Source of the DNA: Billgrantia endophytica
GTDB lineage: Bacteria; Pseudomonadota; Gammaproteobacteria; Pseudomonadales; Halomonadaceae
Reading direction: 5' to 3'
Assembly (NCBI RefSeq): GCF_002879615.1
Contig: NZ_PNRF01000013.1
Location: forward strand, 62,001 to 126,000
DNA: 64,000 nt
Below, piece by piece: positions 47,361 through 57,872 of the stretch. Position 1 is the stretch's first letter, and each line of letters begins with the position of its first letter. Below the pieces are notes generated by a model. That model was not told where the DNA came from and did no database searches. It worked only from the letters and a program-made list of their open reading frames with translations. Made by a program: the position numbers and the translations under genes.

Positions 47361-47903
47361 TCAGGCCTTGGCTTGAAGGGGGTCGATCAACCGCTCCACG
47401 CGGCGCACGATTTCATTGACGACCGCTCGCGGGCTGCGCCGGTCGGTACGCACCACCACGTCGGCGGTAGCCCGATAGAGAGGGTCCCGCAGGGCGAACA
47501 TGTCGCGCAGCAGTTGTTCCCGATCACCTCGCTGGAGCAGGGGCCGGTTGCGGTCCTTGGCAACTCGCTTGAGCTGTTGCTCGACGGTGGTGAAAAGGTA
47601 AATCACGGTACCGCGCTCCCGCAGCCGTCGCCGGTTGTCCTCGCGCAGCACGGCACCGCCACCGGTGGCAATCACCACACCCTCGCGTTCGGTCAGCGCC
47701 TCGATCACCTGGGCTTCACGCTGGCGGAACCCGGATTCGCCTTCCACGTCGAAAATCCAGGGTATGTCCGCGCCACAGCGTGCCTGGATCTCGTGGTCGC
47801 TGTCCTGGAAGTCACGTGACAGCTCGGCCGCCAGAAGGCGGCCAATGGTACTCTTACCGGCCCCCATGGGGCCGACCAGTATCAGATTGGGCAAGTCCTG
47901 CAT
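47361..47903 (-). CDS. aroK: Shikimate kinase
   Basis: A 180-residue kinase with Walker [10 protein letters not shown] (11-19), the shikimate-binding [27 protein letters not shown] and GGGAVL, and the lid RDRNRPLL-type segment. The ATG overlaps the pilQ stop by one base. The pil-aroK-aroB order is widely conserved. Confidence 0.97.
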   Translation of the reverse strand: MQDLPNLILVGPMGAGKSTIGRLLAAELSRDFQDSDHEIQARCGADIPWIFDVEGESGFRQREAQVIEALTEREGVVIATGGGAVLREDNRRRLRERGTVIYLFTTVEQQLKRVAKDRNRPLLQRGDREQLLRDMFALRDPLYRATADVVVRTDRRSPRAVVNEIVRRVERLIDPLQAKA

Positions 47904-49741
47904 CAGCGAATCGCCAGACCGTCGTCGAGTATTCGTGGAGTGATGAAAACCAGCAACTCCACCTTCTGGTTGCTCTGCTCATTGTACCGGAAAAGCCTTC
48001 CCAGCACAGGCAGATCGCCAAAGAAGGGGGTTTTCGCCAGGCGGCTCAACTGCTCGGTGGTGAGTATCCCACCCAGTACCACCGTCTCGCCATTGTCGAC
48101 CAGCACCTGAGTTTCGATACGGTTGGTATCGATAGGTGGCTCGGCGCCGGGGAGGGCCTGCCGGAAACTGTCGTTCTTGATCACCAGGTCCATGATGATG
48201 CGGTCGTCCGGGGTGATCTGCGGCGTCACTTCCAGGGAGAGCTCGGCCTCCTTGAACTGCACGTCAGGGTTGCCCTGCGCATCCACACTCTGAAAGGCGC
48301 GCTCTTCACCCTGGATGATGGTGGCCTTTCTCTGGTTGGCGGTTATCACGCGGGGCTGGGAGATCGTCTGGCTCTTGTTCTCGCTTTCCAGCGCGCGCAG
48401 CTCCAGGTCCAACAGGACGTCGCCGGACAGGTAACCGAACCCGAAGCTCGTCATCGGATTGACACTGCCCAGGTCGACGGCAAGCCCGCCACGCCGGAAC
48501 AAACTGCCTCCCGGCCCCTCGAACTGGCCCGTGTACTCGCCCTGGGAGAAACGCTGCCCATCCCGGGTGATCGGCTCACCCGACGAGGCCCCGCCCAGGT
48601 TCACCCGGCCGCTCCCCCTGGACGAAACGCCCCAGTTCACTCCCAATTCCCTGCTGACGCTGTCCCGGGCAATCACGATGCGTGCCTCGATCTGGACCTG
48701 CCGCACCGCGACATCGAGTCTGTCGAGAGTCCGCAGAATCTCCTGAATCTGGTCTGCCGTATCCTGGATCAGCAGCATGTTGGTACGCTGGTCCACGGCT
48801 ACCCGTCCGCGCTTCGTGAGCAGGCCGAAGTCATCTCCTCCGCGAAGTAGCCGAGCAATATCCTCGGCTCGGGCGTATCTGACCTCGACATATTCCGATA
48901 CCAGGGGAGCCAGCGTTTCGGCTTGCGCCCTTGCCTCGATCTTCTGGCGCTCGATATTGGCCAGTTCACTGGCGGATGCCACGACGAGGACATTGCCTTC
49001 CTGACGGCTGGCCAGGCCATGGCTCTTGAGCACCAGATCCAGCGCCTGGTCCCAGGGGACCTCTTGCAGATTGAGCGTGACACGCCCGGTCACGCTATCG
49101 CTGGCCACCAGGTTGAGGCCGGTGAAATCGGCAATGACCGCCAGCGCCGATCGCACGTCGATATCCTGGAAATTGAGCGTGATGCGCTCACCCGTGTAGG
49201 GAAGCTGCTGGCGCACCCACTGATTCCGCTCCTGCCGGGTGACCGGCTGTGCCCCGATGGTCGACTGACGTCCGCTCTGGGTGGAAAGCATGGGCACTCG
49301 GCTTGTCACGGCCGGTGGTGCCGCATGCGGCGTCGATGGGGTCGCCACCGGCGTTGGCGACGCTCCGCCGCCGATCGAGAGCCTCAACCGGTCGTCCTGC
49401 CGGGTCGCATCGTAGGGCAGCGGTTCGTCCAGGTCGAAGACAAGACGGGAGCGTGATCCCGCTTCCCGGGCGGTTACCTGCTGGACACCACCGACGCCCA
49501 GGTCGACACGCCGCCGCGCCAGTCGATTACCCGTGTCCACCAGGTCGATGATCAGCCGAGCCGGCTCGTCCAGGCGGTAGCCACGCACCTCCGGTACGCC
49601 GCCACTGAACGTGAGGTCTACCTGGAGCTCTCCGCTTGCTCCCTGGTGAAACTCCAGATTGGTCAATGCAGTAGCCGCCAGCGCGACCGTACCGCTCATC
49701 AGCAGGCAGAACCCCATCACTGTACGAATCGTCTGCTTCAT
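47903..49741 (-). CDS. pilQ: Type IV pilus secretin
   Basis: A 612-residue outer membrane channel for the pilus fibre. It has a signal peptide (1-25), two AMIN peptidoglycan-binding domains in the first third (the [16 protein letters not shown] and [12 protein letters not shown] strands), an N0/N1 region around [22 protein letters not shown], and the C-terminal secretin domain with [13 protein letters not shown] and [18 protein letters not shown] end. The start at 49741 has GGGGAG upstream. Confidence 0.97.
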   Translation of the reverse strand: MKQTIRTVMGFCLLMSGTVALAATALTNLEFHQGASGELQVDLTFSGGVPEVRGYRLDEPARLIIDLVDTGNRLARRRVDLGVGGVQQVTAREAGSRSRLVFDLDEPLPYDATRQDDRLRLSIGGGASPTPVATPSTPHAAPPAVTSRVPMLSTQSGRQSTIGAQPVTRQERNQWVRQQLPYTGERITLNFQDIDVRSALAVIADFTGLNLVASDSVTGRVTLNLQEVPWDQALDLVLKSHGLASRQEGNVLVVASASELANIERQKIEARAQAETLAPLVSEYVEVRYARAEDIARLLRGGDDFGLLTKRGRVAVDQRTNMLLIQDTADQIQEILRTLDRLDVAVRQVQIEARIVIARDSVSRELGVNWGVSSRGSGRVNLGGASSGEPITRDGQRFSQGEYTGQFEGPGGSLFRRGGLAVDLGSVNPMTSFGFGYLSGDVLLDLELRALESENKSQTISQPRVITANQRKATIIQGEERAFQSVDAQGNPDVQFKEAELSLEVTPQITPDDRIIMDLVIKNDSFRQALPGAEPPIDTNRIETQVLVDNGETVVLGGILTTEQLSRLAKTPFFGDLPVLGRLFRYNEQSNQKVELLVFITPRILDDGLAIR

Positions 49742-49798
49742 CGTCTCCCCTGCCTGAAACCGCTCGCCCCTGCTCCGGCCGCGGCCATGGCCCCCCAT

Positions 49799-50329
49799 CT
49801 AATCGCCGCCCAGAGTCATCCGGGTGCTGCGTTCCACCCAGCCGCCCCCACCGGTCGATACCAGCTCCACCACCTGCATCGCGGAACTCGTGATACCGAC
49901 GATGCGCCCATGATCCATGCCCAGATAACTGCCGATCCCCAGTCGGTGCACTTTCCCGCCCGGCTCCCTGACCAGCACATGGGAGGAGCCACCCATGGTC
50001 AGCACGCCAACCAGTGTCAGCTCCTCCAGCGTGAACGCTTCCAGAGGCTCACGCTGGCGCTCGACATCAGGCGACAACACGCCATTGCCCTCACCTCTTT
50101 CTGCCCCCGGTTCCGGCAATTGAGGTTGGAAGGGGCTCCGTCGATCGCCCTCTTCATACGACGGGGCCCGATAATCCGGCACCTCGGGCATCTCCAGGCG
50201 GGGAAGCACACCGGGATTGGCCCGAATCTCGCTCAGGTCGCGATCAAGGGACGACAGCTGAGGGTCCGCACAGCCTGCGAGAAGGGACAGGGCAATCGCC
50301 GTTGCCACGCAACGACCGTGAACAGGCAT
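49799..50329 (-). CDS. pilP: Type IV pilus assembly lipoprotein PilP
   Basis: A 176-residue inner membrane lipoprotein linking PilNO to the secretin. The lipobox is LLAGC with Cys20. A Pro-rich linker follows, and then the beta-sandwich with LEELTLVGVLTMGG and GSYLGMDHGRIVGI. The ATG overlaps the pilO stop by one base; 57 bp separate it from pilQ. Confidence 0.95.
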   Translation of the reverse strand: MPVHGRCVATAIALSLLAGCADPQLSSLDRDLSEIRANPGVLPRLEMPEVPDYRAPSYEEGDRRSPFQPQLPEPGAERGEGNGVLSPDVERQREPLEAFTLEELTLVGVLTMGGSSHVLVREPGGKVHRLGIGSYLGMDHGRIVGITSSAMQVVELVSTGGGGWVERSTRMTLGGD

Positions 50330-50958
50330 CAAGACCCCCCTTCTGCTTCCGCCGCTGACGGGTGATAGCTGTAGGTACGTGCCAGCATCGACAACCGCAG
50401 GCGCTCGCCACCTTCCACCGGGGCCAGGGTGAAGTCATGCTGGGTCACGATACGAGGCAGGGCCGCCACACCGGCCAGAAAAGCGGCAATATGGTGATAC
50501 TCCCCCTCCACCTGGATATCGAAGGGCCTCTCGATATAGAAGTCATGCCCGACCGTGCTGCGCAGGCGGATGAAATCAATGGAAAGCTGCTGATCGATGG
50601 CAATCTCGCTGATACTGTCGATCAGTGACGGGATTTCGGCGCCAGAAGGCAACATGGCCGTCAGGTCGTCCATGCGGGACTCGAGGACCGTCATCTGCTC
50701 GAGCATGTCGGGCAATCTTGCCGCCTGGGCGGCCCTGCTTCGGTAGTCTCGCAGCAGGCGCTCCTCTTCGGCCCGCACCTGATGCAGTTCAGCCACCCTG
50801 GGGCTGGCAAGATACCAGTACAGTCCGGCAAAGATCAGGCAGCAGGCCAGGACACAGCAGGCGAGTTGCAGCGACCAGGGCCAGCTACCTGACTCCCTGA
50901 TATTCAGTTCCCGCCAGTCCAGCTCACGCAGCCGACGCATTTCCGCCTGGAAGCTCAT
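50329..50958 (-). CDS. pilO: Type IV pilus assembly protein PilO
   Basis: A 209-residue inner membrane protein with one membrane helix (about 28-50, with the unusual run ACCVLACC), a periplasmic coiled coil (about 60-95) and a ferredoxin-like C-terminal domain. It pairs with PilN to form the alignment complex. It overlaps pilN by 4 bp. Confidence 0.95.
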   Translation of the reverse strand: MSFQAEMRRLRELDWRELNIRESGSWPWSLQLACCVLACCLIFAGLYWYLASPRVAELHQVRAEEERLLRDYRSRAAQAARLPDMLEQMTVLESRMDDLTAMLPSGAEIPSLIDSISEIAIDQQLSIDFIRLRSTVGHDFYIERPFDIQVEGEYHHIAAFLAGVAALPRIVTQHDFTLAPVEGGERLRLSMLARTYSYHPSAAEAEGGS

Positions 50959-51533
50959 GGCGTCTCCTGTACCGTGCCACCGGAGTCCAACGGGGCCGTG
51001 TTCGCCAGCTGAATCACACTGAGGCTGAATCGTCGACGGTCGCCACCCTCCGACTCGACCTCCAACAACACCGGCTCGGCAAGCGAGGGCATGGTGGAGA
51101 GCCCCCTTAGTTGATCGGAGACCTGGTGATTGCTTTCAGCGCGACCCGACAGCCTGAGCTGGTCGCCCTGGCGGCTCACCTGGGTGTAATGCACTCCATC
51201 ACTCAGGCTGAGCGTCAGGTCACGGAACACCTGGACAGTCTGCGAACGCCCCTGCTGGAGCTCGCTGAACACCTCGATCTGGCCAACCATCCGCTCACGA
51301 ATCGATTCGTATTCACCGATCGAGAGAATATCCGGGTCGAGACGCGACGCCTGGTCCTGAATATGGGCGTTGCGCTGCTGCTGGGCCGCCAGGGTCACCT
51401 GGAAGTGGTGCGTCATGCCCAGCCCGCCCGCGACACCCGTCAGCGCCATGAATGCCATGGTGACATGGAAGCGTCGGCTGCGATGTGCTCGCTGCCGTTC
51501 GCGCCAGGGCAGAAGATTGATCTCGATGGTCAT
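50955..51533 (-). CDS. pilN: Type IV pilus assembly protein PilN
   Basis: A 192-residue protein that begins with the PilM-binding motif INLLPWRERQR, then has one membrane helix (about 22-42), a coiled coil and a ferredoxin-like domain. It overlaps pilM and pilO by 4 bp each, indicating tightly linked translation. Confidence 0.95.
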   Translation of the reverse strand: MTIEINLLPWRERQRAHRSRRFHVTMAFMALTGVAGGLGMTHHFQVTLAAQQQRNAHIQDQASRLDPDILSIGEYESIRERMVGQIEVFSELQQGRSQTVQVFRDLTLSLSDGVHYTQVSRQGDQLRLSGRAESNHQVSDQLRGLSTMPSLAEPVLLEVESEGGDRRRFSLSVIQLANTAPLDSGGTVQETP

Positions 51534-52612
51534 TTCGCCGCCCTCATCGCCAGTCCAAGTGCGGTGAGCATGGTCGGGGCATCGCTGGCCAGGGCCTGAA
51601 CGTCGAGACGGGCATTGATCTTCATGCGCCGAAACGGGTTGGCGATCACGACCTCCATTCCGCTCTCTCGCGCAAGCCGTTCCGCCAGGCCGGGAATGAC
51701 GCTGGAGCCACCCGCCAGCACCATGCGGCGCACCTCATGCTTGCGGTCAACGGTGTAGTAGAGCTGCAGCGAGCGACCCACCTGCTGTACCAGGGTATCG
51801 AGAAAGGGAGCCAGCACGCCGGCATGGTAGTCGTCGGGCAGGCCACCATGCTTCTTGGCCAGCCCCGCCTCCTCGAGGGTCAGCCCGTAGCGGGCGCGGA
51901 TCTCCTCGGTGAGCTGGCGCCCGCCGAACATGGTGTCCCGGCTATAGGCAATGCGCCCGCCATGCAGCACGTGGAAGGCATTCATGGTGGCACCGATATC
52001 GACCAGAGCAATGCAATCTTCCCCGGTGCCGACCGGCGGCAACTGGTGACGCAGTTCCTTGAAGGCGCGCTCCATGGCGAAGGTCTCGACATCGACCGCC
52101 GCTGGCGTCAATCCCGCCTGGGTCAGCGCCTCCGTCAGTTGATCGACGTCCTGCCGACGACAGGCGGTCAGCAGCACGTCCTGCTGTCCGGCATGGGGGG
52201 AGTCATGTCCCAGCCGCTGAAAATCGAAGGCAACCTGGCTGAACGGAAAGGGAATATGCTTGTCAGACTCCAATCGAATGCGCGCCTCGATCTCATCGTC
52301 ATTGAGCGAAGCGGGAAGCGTCAACGTCTTGGTAATGACAGCGCTGCCAGGAACGGCAGCCACGGTATGCTTCGAGGAAGGCCTGGCACGCTCCACGGCA
52401 CGCCGCAATGCATCTGCCACGTCATCCATGTCACGAATACGGCGCTCGACGACGGCCCCTTCACGCAACGGCGCGACAGCGTAGCTGTCGATCTGGTGGT
52501 GGGAGCCGGCCTGCCTGAGCTCGATCAGCTTGATTGTTTCCGACGTGATATCGACGCCGATCAGTCCCTTGCCCGAGGCCCTGAGTCGCATCAATTCCTG
52601 CCCCTGCGTCAT
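51530..52612 (-). CDS. pilM: Type IV pilus assembly protein PilM
   Basis: A 360-residue actin-like cytoplasmic ATPase-fold protein. It shows GVDITSETIKLIEL, the phosphate-2 motif LVDIGATMNAF and VLAGGSSVIPGLAERL near the end. It binds the N-terminus of PilN. It is the first gene of pilMNOPQ and is divergent from the PBP1a gene, as in Pseudomonas. Confidence 0.96.
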   Translation of the reverse strand: MTQGQELMRLRASGKGLIGVDITSETIKLIELRQAGSHHQIDSYAVAPLREGAVVERRIRDMDDVADALRRAVERARPSSKHTVAAVPGSAVITKTLTLPASLNDDEIEARIRLESDKHIPFPFSQVAFDFQRLGHDSPHAGQQDVLLTACRRQDVDQLTEALTQAGLTPAAVDVETFAMERAFKELRHQLPPVGTGEDCIALVDIGATMNAFHVLHGGRIAYSRDTMFGGRQLTEEIRARYGLTLEEAGLAKKHGGLPDDYHAGVLAPFLDTLVQQVGRSLQLYYTVDRKHEVRRMVLAGGSSVIPGLAERLARESGMEVVIANPFRRMKINARLDVQALASDAPTMLTALGLAMRAAK

Positions 52613-52864
52613 TCGTTACGATAGCCGCTTGTTACCGTCGCGCCTAAAGCCGTACATCAGCGATAAGAGATAAGACTGAGAAAGATCATACCCTGCTCTG
52701 CAGGAACGAGATTACATGATATTGCCGATGCTCACATAAAGTTGGACGAAGCACCCCTCAACGCTGGTGGCCGGCGGCCTGGCTTCATATAATGGCCGAC
52801 GCCAGTGAAGGCTTGATCATCATCGCCATTTCCTTCCTGCTCTCACCACGGATACCGCATTTTC

Positions 52865-55390
52865 ATGAAGTGGATTAAGACCCTGATTTTTTCAGCCTTC
52901 TGGCTGATGATAGCGCTGTTGACAGCGGCCCTGCTCAGCGTGGCCGGCGCGGCCCTCTATTTCACTCCCGGGCTGCCCGACGTGCGTCAGCTCCAGGATT
53001 TCGAACTGCACACGCCACTGCGGATCTTTACCCGTGATGGCAAGTTGATTGGCGAGTACGGTGAAGAGCGGCGCATGGCGGTGGAGTTCGACGAGATTCC
53101 CGAGGACTTCATCCAGGCGCTCTTGGCGGCCGAGGATGCTGCCTTTTTCGACCACCGCGGCGTCGATCCCCGCGGCCTGGCCCGTGCGGCCGTTGAACTG
53201 GTTTCCAGTGGAGGCGATATTCAGTCCGGTGGTTCCACCATCTCCATGCAGGTGGCCCGCAACTACCTGCTGACCCTGGACCGGACCTTCACCCGCAAGA
53301 TTCGTGAAATCCTGCTGGCCCTGCAGATGGAACGCATCCTCACCAAGGAGGAGATCTTCGAGCTCTACGTGAACAAGATCTTCCTCGGCAACCGCGCCTA
53401 CGGCATTGCGGCGGCGGCGGAGGTTTACTACGACAAGACGCTGGACGAGCTCACCCTGGCCCAGAAGGCGATGATTGCCGGCCTGCCCAAGGCGCCTTCC
53501 TCGTTCAACCCCCTGGTCAACCCCGAGCGCTCGCTGATCCGTCGCAACTGGATTCTCTATCGCATGCGCCATCTCGGCAATATCGACCAGGCGACTTACG
53601 AAGCCGCCGTACAGGAACCGGTCACCGCACGCCGCCATGTCGCCCAGGTCGACGTGGATGCCGACTACGTCTCCGAGATGGCGCGGCAGTATGCCATCGA
53701 GCGCTTCGGCGATGCCGCCTATACCGGCGGTTACCGTATCCACACCACCCTGGACAGCGAGCTGCAGCCCCATGCACGCAATGCGCTGGCCAACGGCCTG
53801 ATCGATTACGACACCCGCCACGGCTGGCGCGGTCCGGAAGAGACCGACATCCCACCCAGCCTTGCCGAGGCCCAGGCGCGTACCGAACGTCGCGGCCTGG
53901 AAGAGGAGTTGTCCGAATCACCTGAAGTGCTGGAAACCGCCCGACAGGCCGCCGAGCGCAGCCAGACGGAGGTGGAAGGGGTAGATGGCGATGTCAGCAA
54001 CTGGCTGAGGGTGCTGGAACGCACGCCCGGGTTCGGCCCCCTGCAGCCCGCCATCGTGGTGTCGAGCGAAGGCCGACAGATGCAGGTCATGACCCGTGGC
54101 GGCGAGCTGCATACCATGGAATGGGACGGCCTGAACTGGGCGCGCGCCTATCGCAGCCCGCGGGCACGCGGCCCGGAACCCGGCTCGGCTTCCGAGATCG
54201 CCAATACCGGCGACCTTGTCCGAATCCTGCGGCGGGGCGACGACAGCCTGCGCCTCTCCCAGCGGCCCGATGCAGAAGGCTCGATCGTCGTGATGGAACC
54301 CGACACCGGCGCCATCCTGGCCCTGCAGGGCGGCTTCAGCTTCAATGCCAGCAAGTTCAACCGCGCCGTGCAGGCCCAGCGGCAGTCCGGTTCCATCTTC
54401 AAGCCCTTCGTCTTCCTCGCCGCCCTGGATACCGGCCTCATGACCGCCTCCAGCGTGGTCAACGACGCTCCCGTGGTGATGCATGACGGCAGTAGCCTGT
54501 GGCGTCCGGTCAACGCCAGCGGCGACTTCCTCGGCCCGACCCGACTGCGTGTCGCCCTGGCCCGCTCGCGCAACCTGGTCACCATTCGAATCCTGCAAAC
54601 CCTGGGGCTGGATGCCACCATCGAGTACCTGGAAGGCTTCGGCTTCGCTTCCAGCCGACTTCCGCGTGGGCTTTCCCTCGCATTGGGCAGCGCCGACCTG
54701 ACACCGCTGGAAATGACCAACGCCTATGCGGTTCTGGCCAATGGCGGGTACCAGGTCTCGCCCTGGTTCATCGAGCGCGTCACCCGTGGCAACGACGATG
54801 AACTCATCGAGGAAGCGAGACCGAACATCGTCTGTCGTGATTGCAGCGAAGGTCAGACCGAAGTGGAGATCGACGGCAGGGTCTATGGTGTTGCCCCTCA
54901 GGTCGCCGACCCCACAGCGGTCTATATCCTGCGCGACATGCTGCGTGACGTGATCGAAAGCGGCACCGCCCGCTCTGCCCTGTCGCTGAACCGCACCGAC
55001 GTGGTCGGCAAGACCGGCACCACCAACGGCTTCCGTGACGGCTGGTTTGCCGGTTACAACAGCGACATGGTCTCCACCGTCTGGATCGGCAAGGACAACA
55101 ACGAGACCATTGCCGAATATGGTGGCGTCGTCGCCCTGCCGATCTGGATCGACTTCATGCAAAACGCGCTGGAAGGCCGTCCCGAAGCCAAACCCGACAC
55201 GCCGGCGCAGCTGGTGCGCGCCCGGGTCGATGACCGCACCGGAAGGCGCCTGGCCGATGGCCAGTCTGGCGGCATCAGCGAGATATTCCACCCCGACTAC
55301 CTGCCGGACATGGAGCCACGTCGCATCGAGCAGGAGGTCGAGCAAAGCAGCGGCTCCCAGGGCACCGGTAGCTACGAAGCGATCTTCTAG
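52865..55390 (+). CDS. mrcA: Penicillin-binding protein 1A (bifunctional)
   Basis: An 841-residue class A peptidoglycan synthase. An N-terminal membrane anchor (about 8-33) is followed by the glycosyltransferase domain (AEDAAFFDHRGVD, GGSTISMQVARN, KILLAL-type helix), then an inserted OB-type domain rich in Glu (about 310-450). The transpeptidase domain has the active-site SIFK with Ser510, a SRN motif and KTGTT starting at Lys716. It is divergent from pilM. Confidence 0.97.
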   Translation: MKWIKTLIFSAFWLMIALLTAALLSVAGAALYFTPGLPDVRQLQDFELHTPLRIFTRDGKLIGEYGEERRMAVEFDEIPEDFIQALLAAEDAAFFDHRGVDPRGLARAAVELVSSGGDIQSGGSTISMQVARNYLLTLDRTFTRKIREILLALQMERILTKEEIFELYVNKIFLGNRAYGIAAAAEVYYDKTLDELTLAQKAMIAGLPKAPSSFNPLVNPERSLIRRNWILYRMRHLGNIDQATYEAAVQEPVTARRHVAQVDVDADYVSEMARQYAIERFGDAAYTGGYRIHTTLDSELQPHARNALANGLIDYDTRHGWRGPEETDIPPSLAEAQARTERRGLEEELSESPEVLETARQAAERSQTEVEGVDGDVSNWLRVLERTPGFGPLQPAIVVSSEGRQMQVMTRGGELHTMEWDGLNWARAYRSPRARGPEPGSASEIANTGDLVRILRRGDDSLRLSQRPDAEGSIVVMEPDTGAILALQGGFSFNASKFNRAVQAQRQSGSIFKPFVFLAALDTGLMTASSVVNDAPVVMHDGSSLWRPVNASGDFLGPTRLRVALARSRNLVTIRILQTLGLDATIEYLEGFGFASSRLPRGLSLALGSADLTPLEMTNAYAVLANGGYQVSPWFIERVTRGNDDELIEEARPNIVCRDCSEGQTEVEIDGRVYGVAPQVADPTAVYILRDMLRDVIESGTARSALSLNRTDVVGKTGTTNGFRDGWFAGYNSDMVSTVWIGKDNNETIAEYGGVVALPIWIDFMQNALEGRPEAKPDTPAQLVRARVDDRTGRRLADGQSGGISEIFHPDYLPDMEPRRIEQEVEQSSGSQGTGSYEAIF

Positions 55391-55492
55391 ATGCCATCAT
55401 GCTGGCGGCAAGGATGCCGCCCCTGCGTCTTGCCAACCGTGTCCACCGCACCTGCGCGGCCCAGCCACTCGGCAACACAGGTCAGTTTACCT

Positions 55493-56242
55493 ATGCAACA
55501 TGTTACAACGCCATTGTGGCTCGCCATCGGCCTGCTGCTGCCAGCAACAGGCCAGGCAGCCAGCGTCTTCTATGCTCCCCCACCCCCTGGCGAAGATGCA
55601 CCAACCTTCAGCGGAGAAGCCGAGCTTGGCTATACCCACCTGTCCGGCAACACTGACAGTCAGACGCTCATTGGCAAGAGCCGCCTGACCTGGCTGACCG
55701 GGAACTGGACACATACCGTGCGCGGCGAGGTACGGAACGTGACCCGCGAAGGCGATACCAGCGCCGAGCAATACCTGCTATCGGGGCGTGAGCGCTACGA
55801 CTTCAGCGGATCGCACTACCTGTTTGGCTTCGCACGCTGGGAAAAGGATCGCTTCAGTGGTTATGAGCAGCAGTCCACTGCCATTGGCGGCTACGGGCGA
55901 GACGTCATCGACACCGAGCGCCACCGCCTATCGCTCGAAACGGGGCCGGGTTACCGCCATGACCGCATCGATGACGAAGAGAACCAGGGGCTGGGAGTGA
56001 TCTATGGCGCACTTGACTACCACTGGACGCTTTCTCGTTTCGCCAGCCTCCGCCAGGAGATGTCGGTCGAGGCCACCGACGAGAATACGACCGCGCGCTC
56101 CCTCTCCTCGGTCACTGCCCGCCTGAACTCTCGCCTGTCGATGCGATTCTCCTATGAGATACGGCACAACTCCGACCCGCCCATGGCTGCGGATTCCCAC
56201 ACCGACCGCACCACCAACGTGACCCTGCTTTACACCTGGTAA
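55493..56242 (+). CDS. DUF481 outer membrane protein (YdiY-like)
   Basis: A 249-residue protein with a signal peptide (about 1-22) followed by alternating beta strands with aromatic ends (GEAELGYTHLSGNTDSQTL, GRERYDFSGSHYLFGFARW), ending in LLYTW, the aromatic terminus of outer membrane barrels. It belongs to the DUF481 family, described as salt-induced in some bacteria; its function is not established. Confidence 0.88.
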   Translation: MQHVTTPLWLAIGLLLPATGQAASVFYAPPPPGEDAPTFSGEAELGYTHLSGNTDSQTLIGKSRLTWLTGNWTHTVRGEVRNVTREGDTSAEQYLLSGRERYDFSGSHYLFGFARWEKDRFSGYEQQSTAIGGYGRDVIDTERHRLSLETGPGYRHDRIDDEENQGLGVIYGALDYHWTLSRFASLRQEMSVEATDENTTARSLSSVTARLNSRLSMRFSYEIRHNSDPPMAADSHTDRTTNVTLLYTW

Positions 56243-56312
56243 GCTGCCTCCTGGCCGATACGGGAAGTGGAGCTGCCCTCATGAACGGGCCATGAGCCTC
56301 CCCGTAACGCAT

Positions 56313-56336
56313 CGCGCCGGCCCAAGGGCCGGCGCG
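56313..56336. terminator. Convergent GC hairpin between the DUF481 gene and the malic enzyme gene
   Basis: CGCGCCGGCCC is followed after two bases by its exact reverse complement. No T run is present on either side, so it is a probable rather than certain terminator. Confidence 0.55.
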
Positions 56337-56361
56337 GTCATCCAGGCTCAGCCGTTTTTGG

Positions 56362-57633
56362 TCAACCGCCGTAGACATCATCCACGGTCTTCAGCGGATA
56401 GTGGGCGGGATAGGGGCGCCGTGCCACGCCTGAGTCCACCGCCGCCTGGGCCACCGCGGACGTGACCCGCTCCAGCAGGCGCACGTCCACCGGCGTGGGA
56501 ATGATGTACTCAGGGCCGAATTCCATGTGATCACGCTCATAGGCATCCAGTACCGCCTGAGGCACCGGCTCGCGAGCCAGGTCCTTCAGGGCATGCACGG
56601 CCGCCACTTTCATCTCTTCGCTGATGCGCGTCGCCCGGACGTCCAGCGCCCCACGGAAGATGAACGGGAAACCCAGCACGTTGTTGACCTGGTTGGGGTA
56701 GTCCGAACGTCCCGTCGCCATGATGACGTCCGGGCGAGTCTCCCGCGCCAGCTCGGGGTTGATCTCGGGATCCGGATTGGTACAGGCAAACACCACCGGA
56801 TTCGGCGCCATCTTGCGAATATGATCGGCCGTCATCAGGTTCGGGCCGGAAAGGCCGATGAAGACATCCGCGCCATCGATGGCATCGTCCAGAGTACGCT
56901 TGTCCGTTTCCACGGCGAACATTGCCTTGTAGGGATTGAGGCCTTCGCGCCCGGCATGGATCACACCACGACGATCGAGCATCACCAGGTTCTCGGAACG
57001 GGCGCCACATGAGACCAACAGCTTCATGCAGGCAATGGCTGCCGCACCGGCACCCAGGCAGACGATCCTGGCCTCTTCCAGCCGCTTGCCGGCAATCTCC
57101 AGAGCGTTGAGCATCCCGGCAGCCGTCACGATGGCGGTACCATGTTGATCGTCGTGGAAGACGGGAATGCTGCATTGCTCGATCAGAGCCTGCTCGATCT
57201 CGAAGCACTCCGGGGCCTTGATGTCCTCGAGGTTGATGCCGCCCCAGGTATCGGCAATACGTGCCACGGTGTCGATGAAGGCCTGCGGGCTCTCTGCATT
57301 CACCTCGATGTCCACCGCATTGATGCCGGCGAAACACTTGAACAGTACGCCCTTGCCTTCCATGACCGGCTTGCTGGCCAGCGGGCCCAGATTGCCCAGG
57401 CCAAGAATGGCACTGCCATCGGAAATGACGGCCACCAGATTGCCCTTGCCGGTATAGCGATAGGCGTTTTCCGGATCACGGGCGATTTCGCGAACCGGCT
57501 CGGCAACGCCCGGGCTGTAGGCAAGAGAGAGATCACGAGCGGTAGCAGTGGGCTTGGTCAGTTCCACCGAGAGCTTTCCGGGGATGGGCTTGGCGTGATA
57601 GTCCAGCGCTGCCTGCTTCTTCGCGTCTGTCAT
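56362..57633 (-). CDS. maeB: Malic enzyme, short form
   Basis: A 423-residue enzyme oxidatively decarboxylating malate to pyruvate. It shows LSLAYSPGVAEPVREIA, GNLGPLASKPVMEGK, INLEDIKAPECFEIE, FHDDQHGTAIV and the dinucleotide site VCLGAGAAAIAC. It is homologous to the first half of E. coli MaeB but lacks the phosphotransacetylase-like second half. The start at 57633 matches MTDAKKQAALDYH; a longer frame adds a hydrophobic run without support. With oadGAB it sets the malate-pyruvate-oxaloacetate balance. Confidence 0.95.
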   Translation of the reverse strand: MTDAKKQAALDYHAKPIPGKLSVELTKPTATARDLSLAYSPGVAEPVREIARDPENAYRYTGKGNLVAVISDGSAILGLGNLGPLASKPVMEGKGVLFKCFAGINAVDIEVNAESPQAFIDTVARIADTWGGINLEDIKAPECFEIEQALIEQCSIPVFHDDQHGTAIVTAAGMLNALEIAGKRLEEARIVCLGAGAAAIACMKLLVSCGARSENLVMLDRRGVIHAGREGLNPYKAMFAVETDKRTLDDAIDGADVFIGLSGPNLMTADHIRKMAPNPVVFACTNPDPEINPELARETRPDVIMATGRSDYPNQVNNVLGFPFIFRGALDVRATRISEEMKVAAVHALKDLAREPVPQAVLDAYERDHMEFGPEYIIPTPVDVRLLERVTSAVAQAAVDSGVARRPYPAHYPLKTVDDVYGG

Positions 57634-57773
57634 GCTGAAATCCGGTATCAATGTGAAAAGAAGAACCAGCGTATAGAAAAACCTTCCATTTCTCAATGCC
57701 GGACCGGTTCACGCATTTTCAGCACCTGTTCATGAACAATCACAGCCATTTGCTGTAACTTATGCCTATGGCG

Positions 57774-57801
57774 CCAGCCATAAGCGATTACTTATGGCTG
57801 G
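57774..57801. other. Perfect 11-bp inverted repeat upstream of maeB
   Basis: CCAGCCATAAG and CTTATGGCTGG surround a 6-base loop; one more G-C pair extends the stem. It lies between the rpmE terminator and maeB. There is no T run, so it may be an operator or an mRNA leader hairpin of maeB. Confidence 0.5.
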
Positions 57802-57810
57802 CCATGGGCA

Positions 57811-57837
57811 AAAAGAAACCCGCGCGATGGCGGGCTT
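57811..57837 (-). terminator. Rho-independent terminator of rpmE
   Basis: On the minus strand AGCCCGC pairs with GCGGGTT around a short loop and is followed by TCTTTTT, 36 bp past the rpmE stop. Confidence 0.75.
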
Positions 57838-57872
57838 CCCTGTTGGCCGAAGCCACAAGCGTAGGGCGGGTA

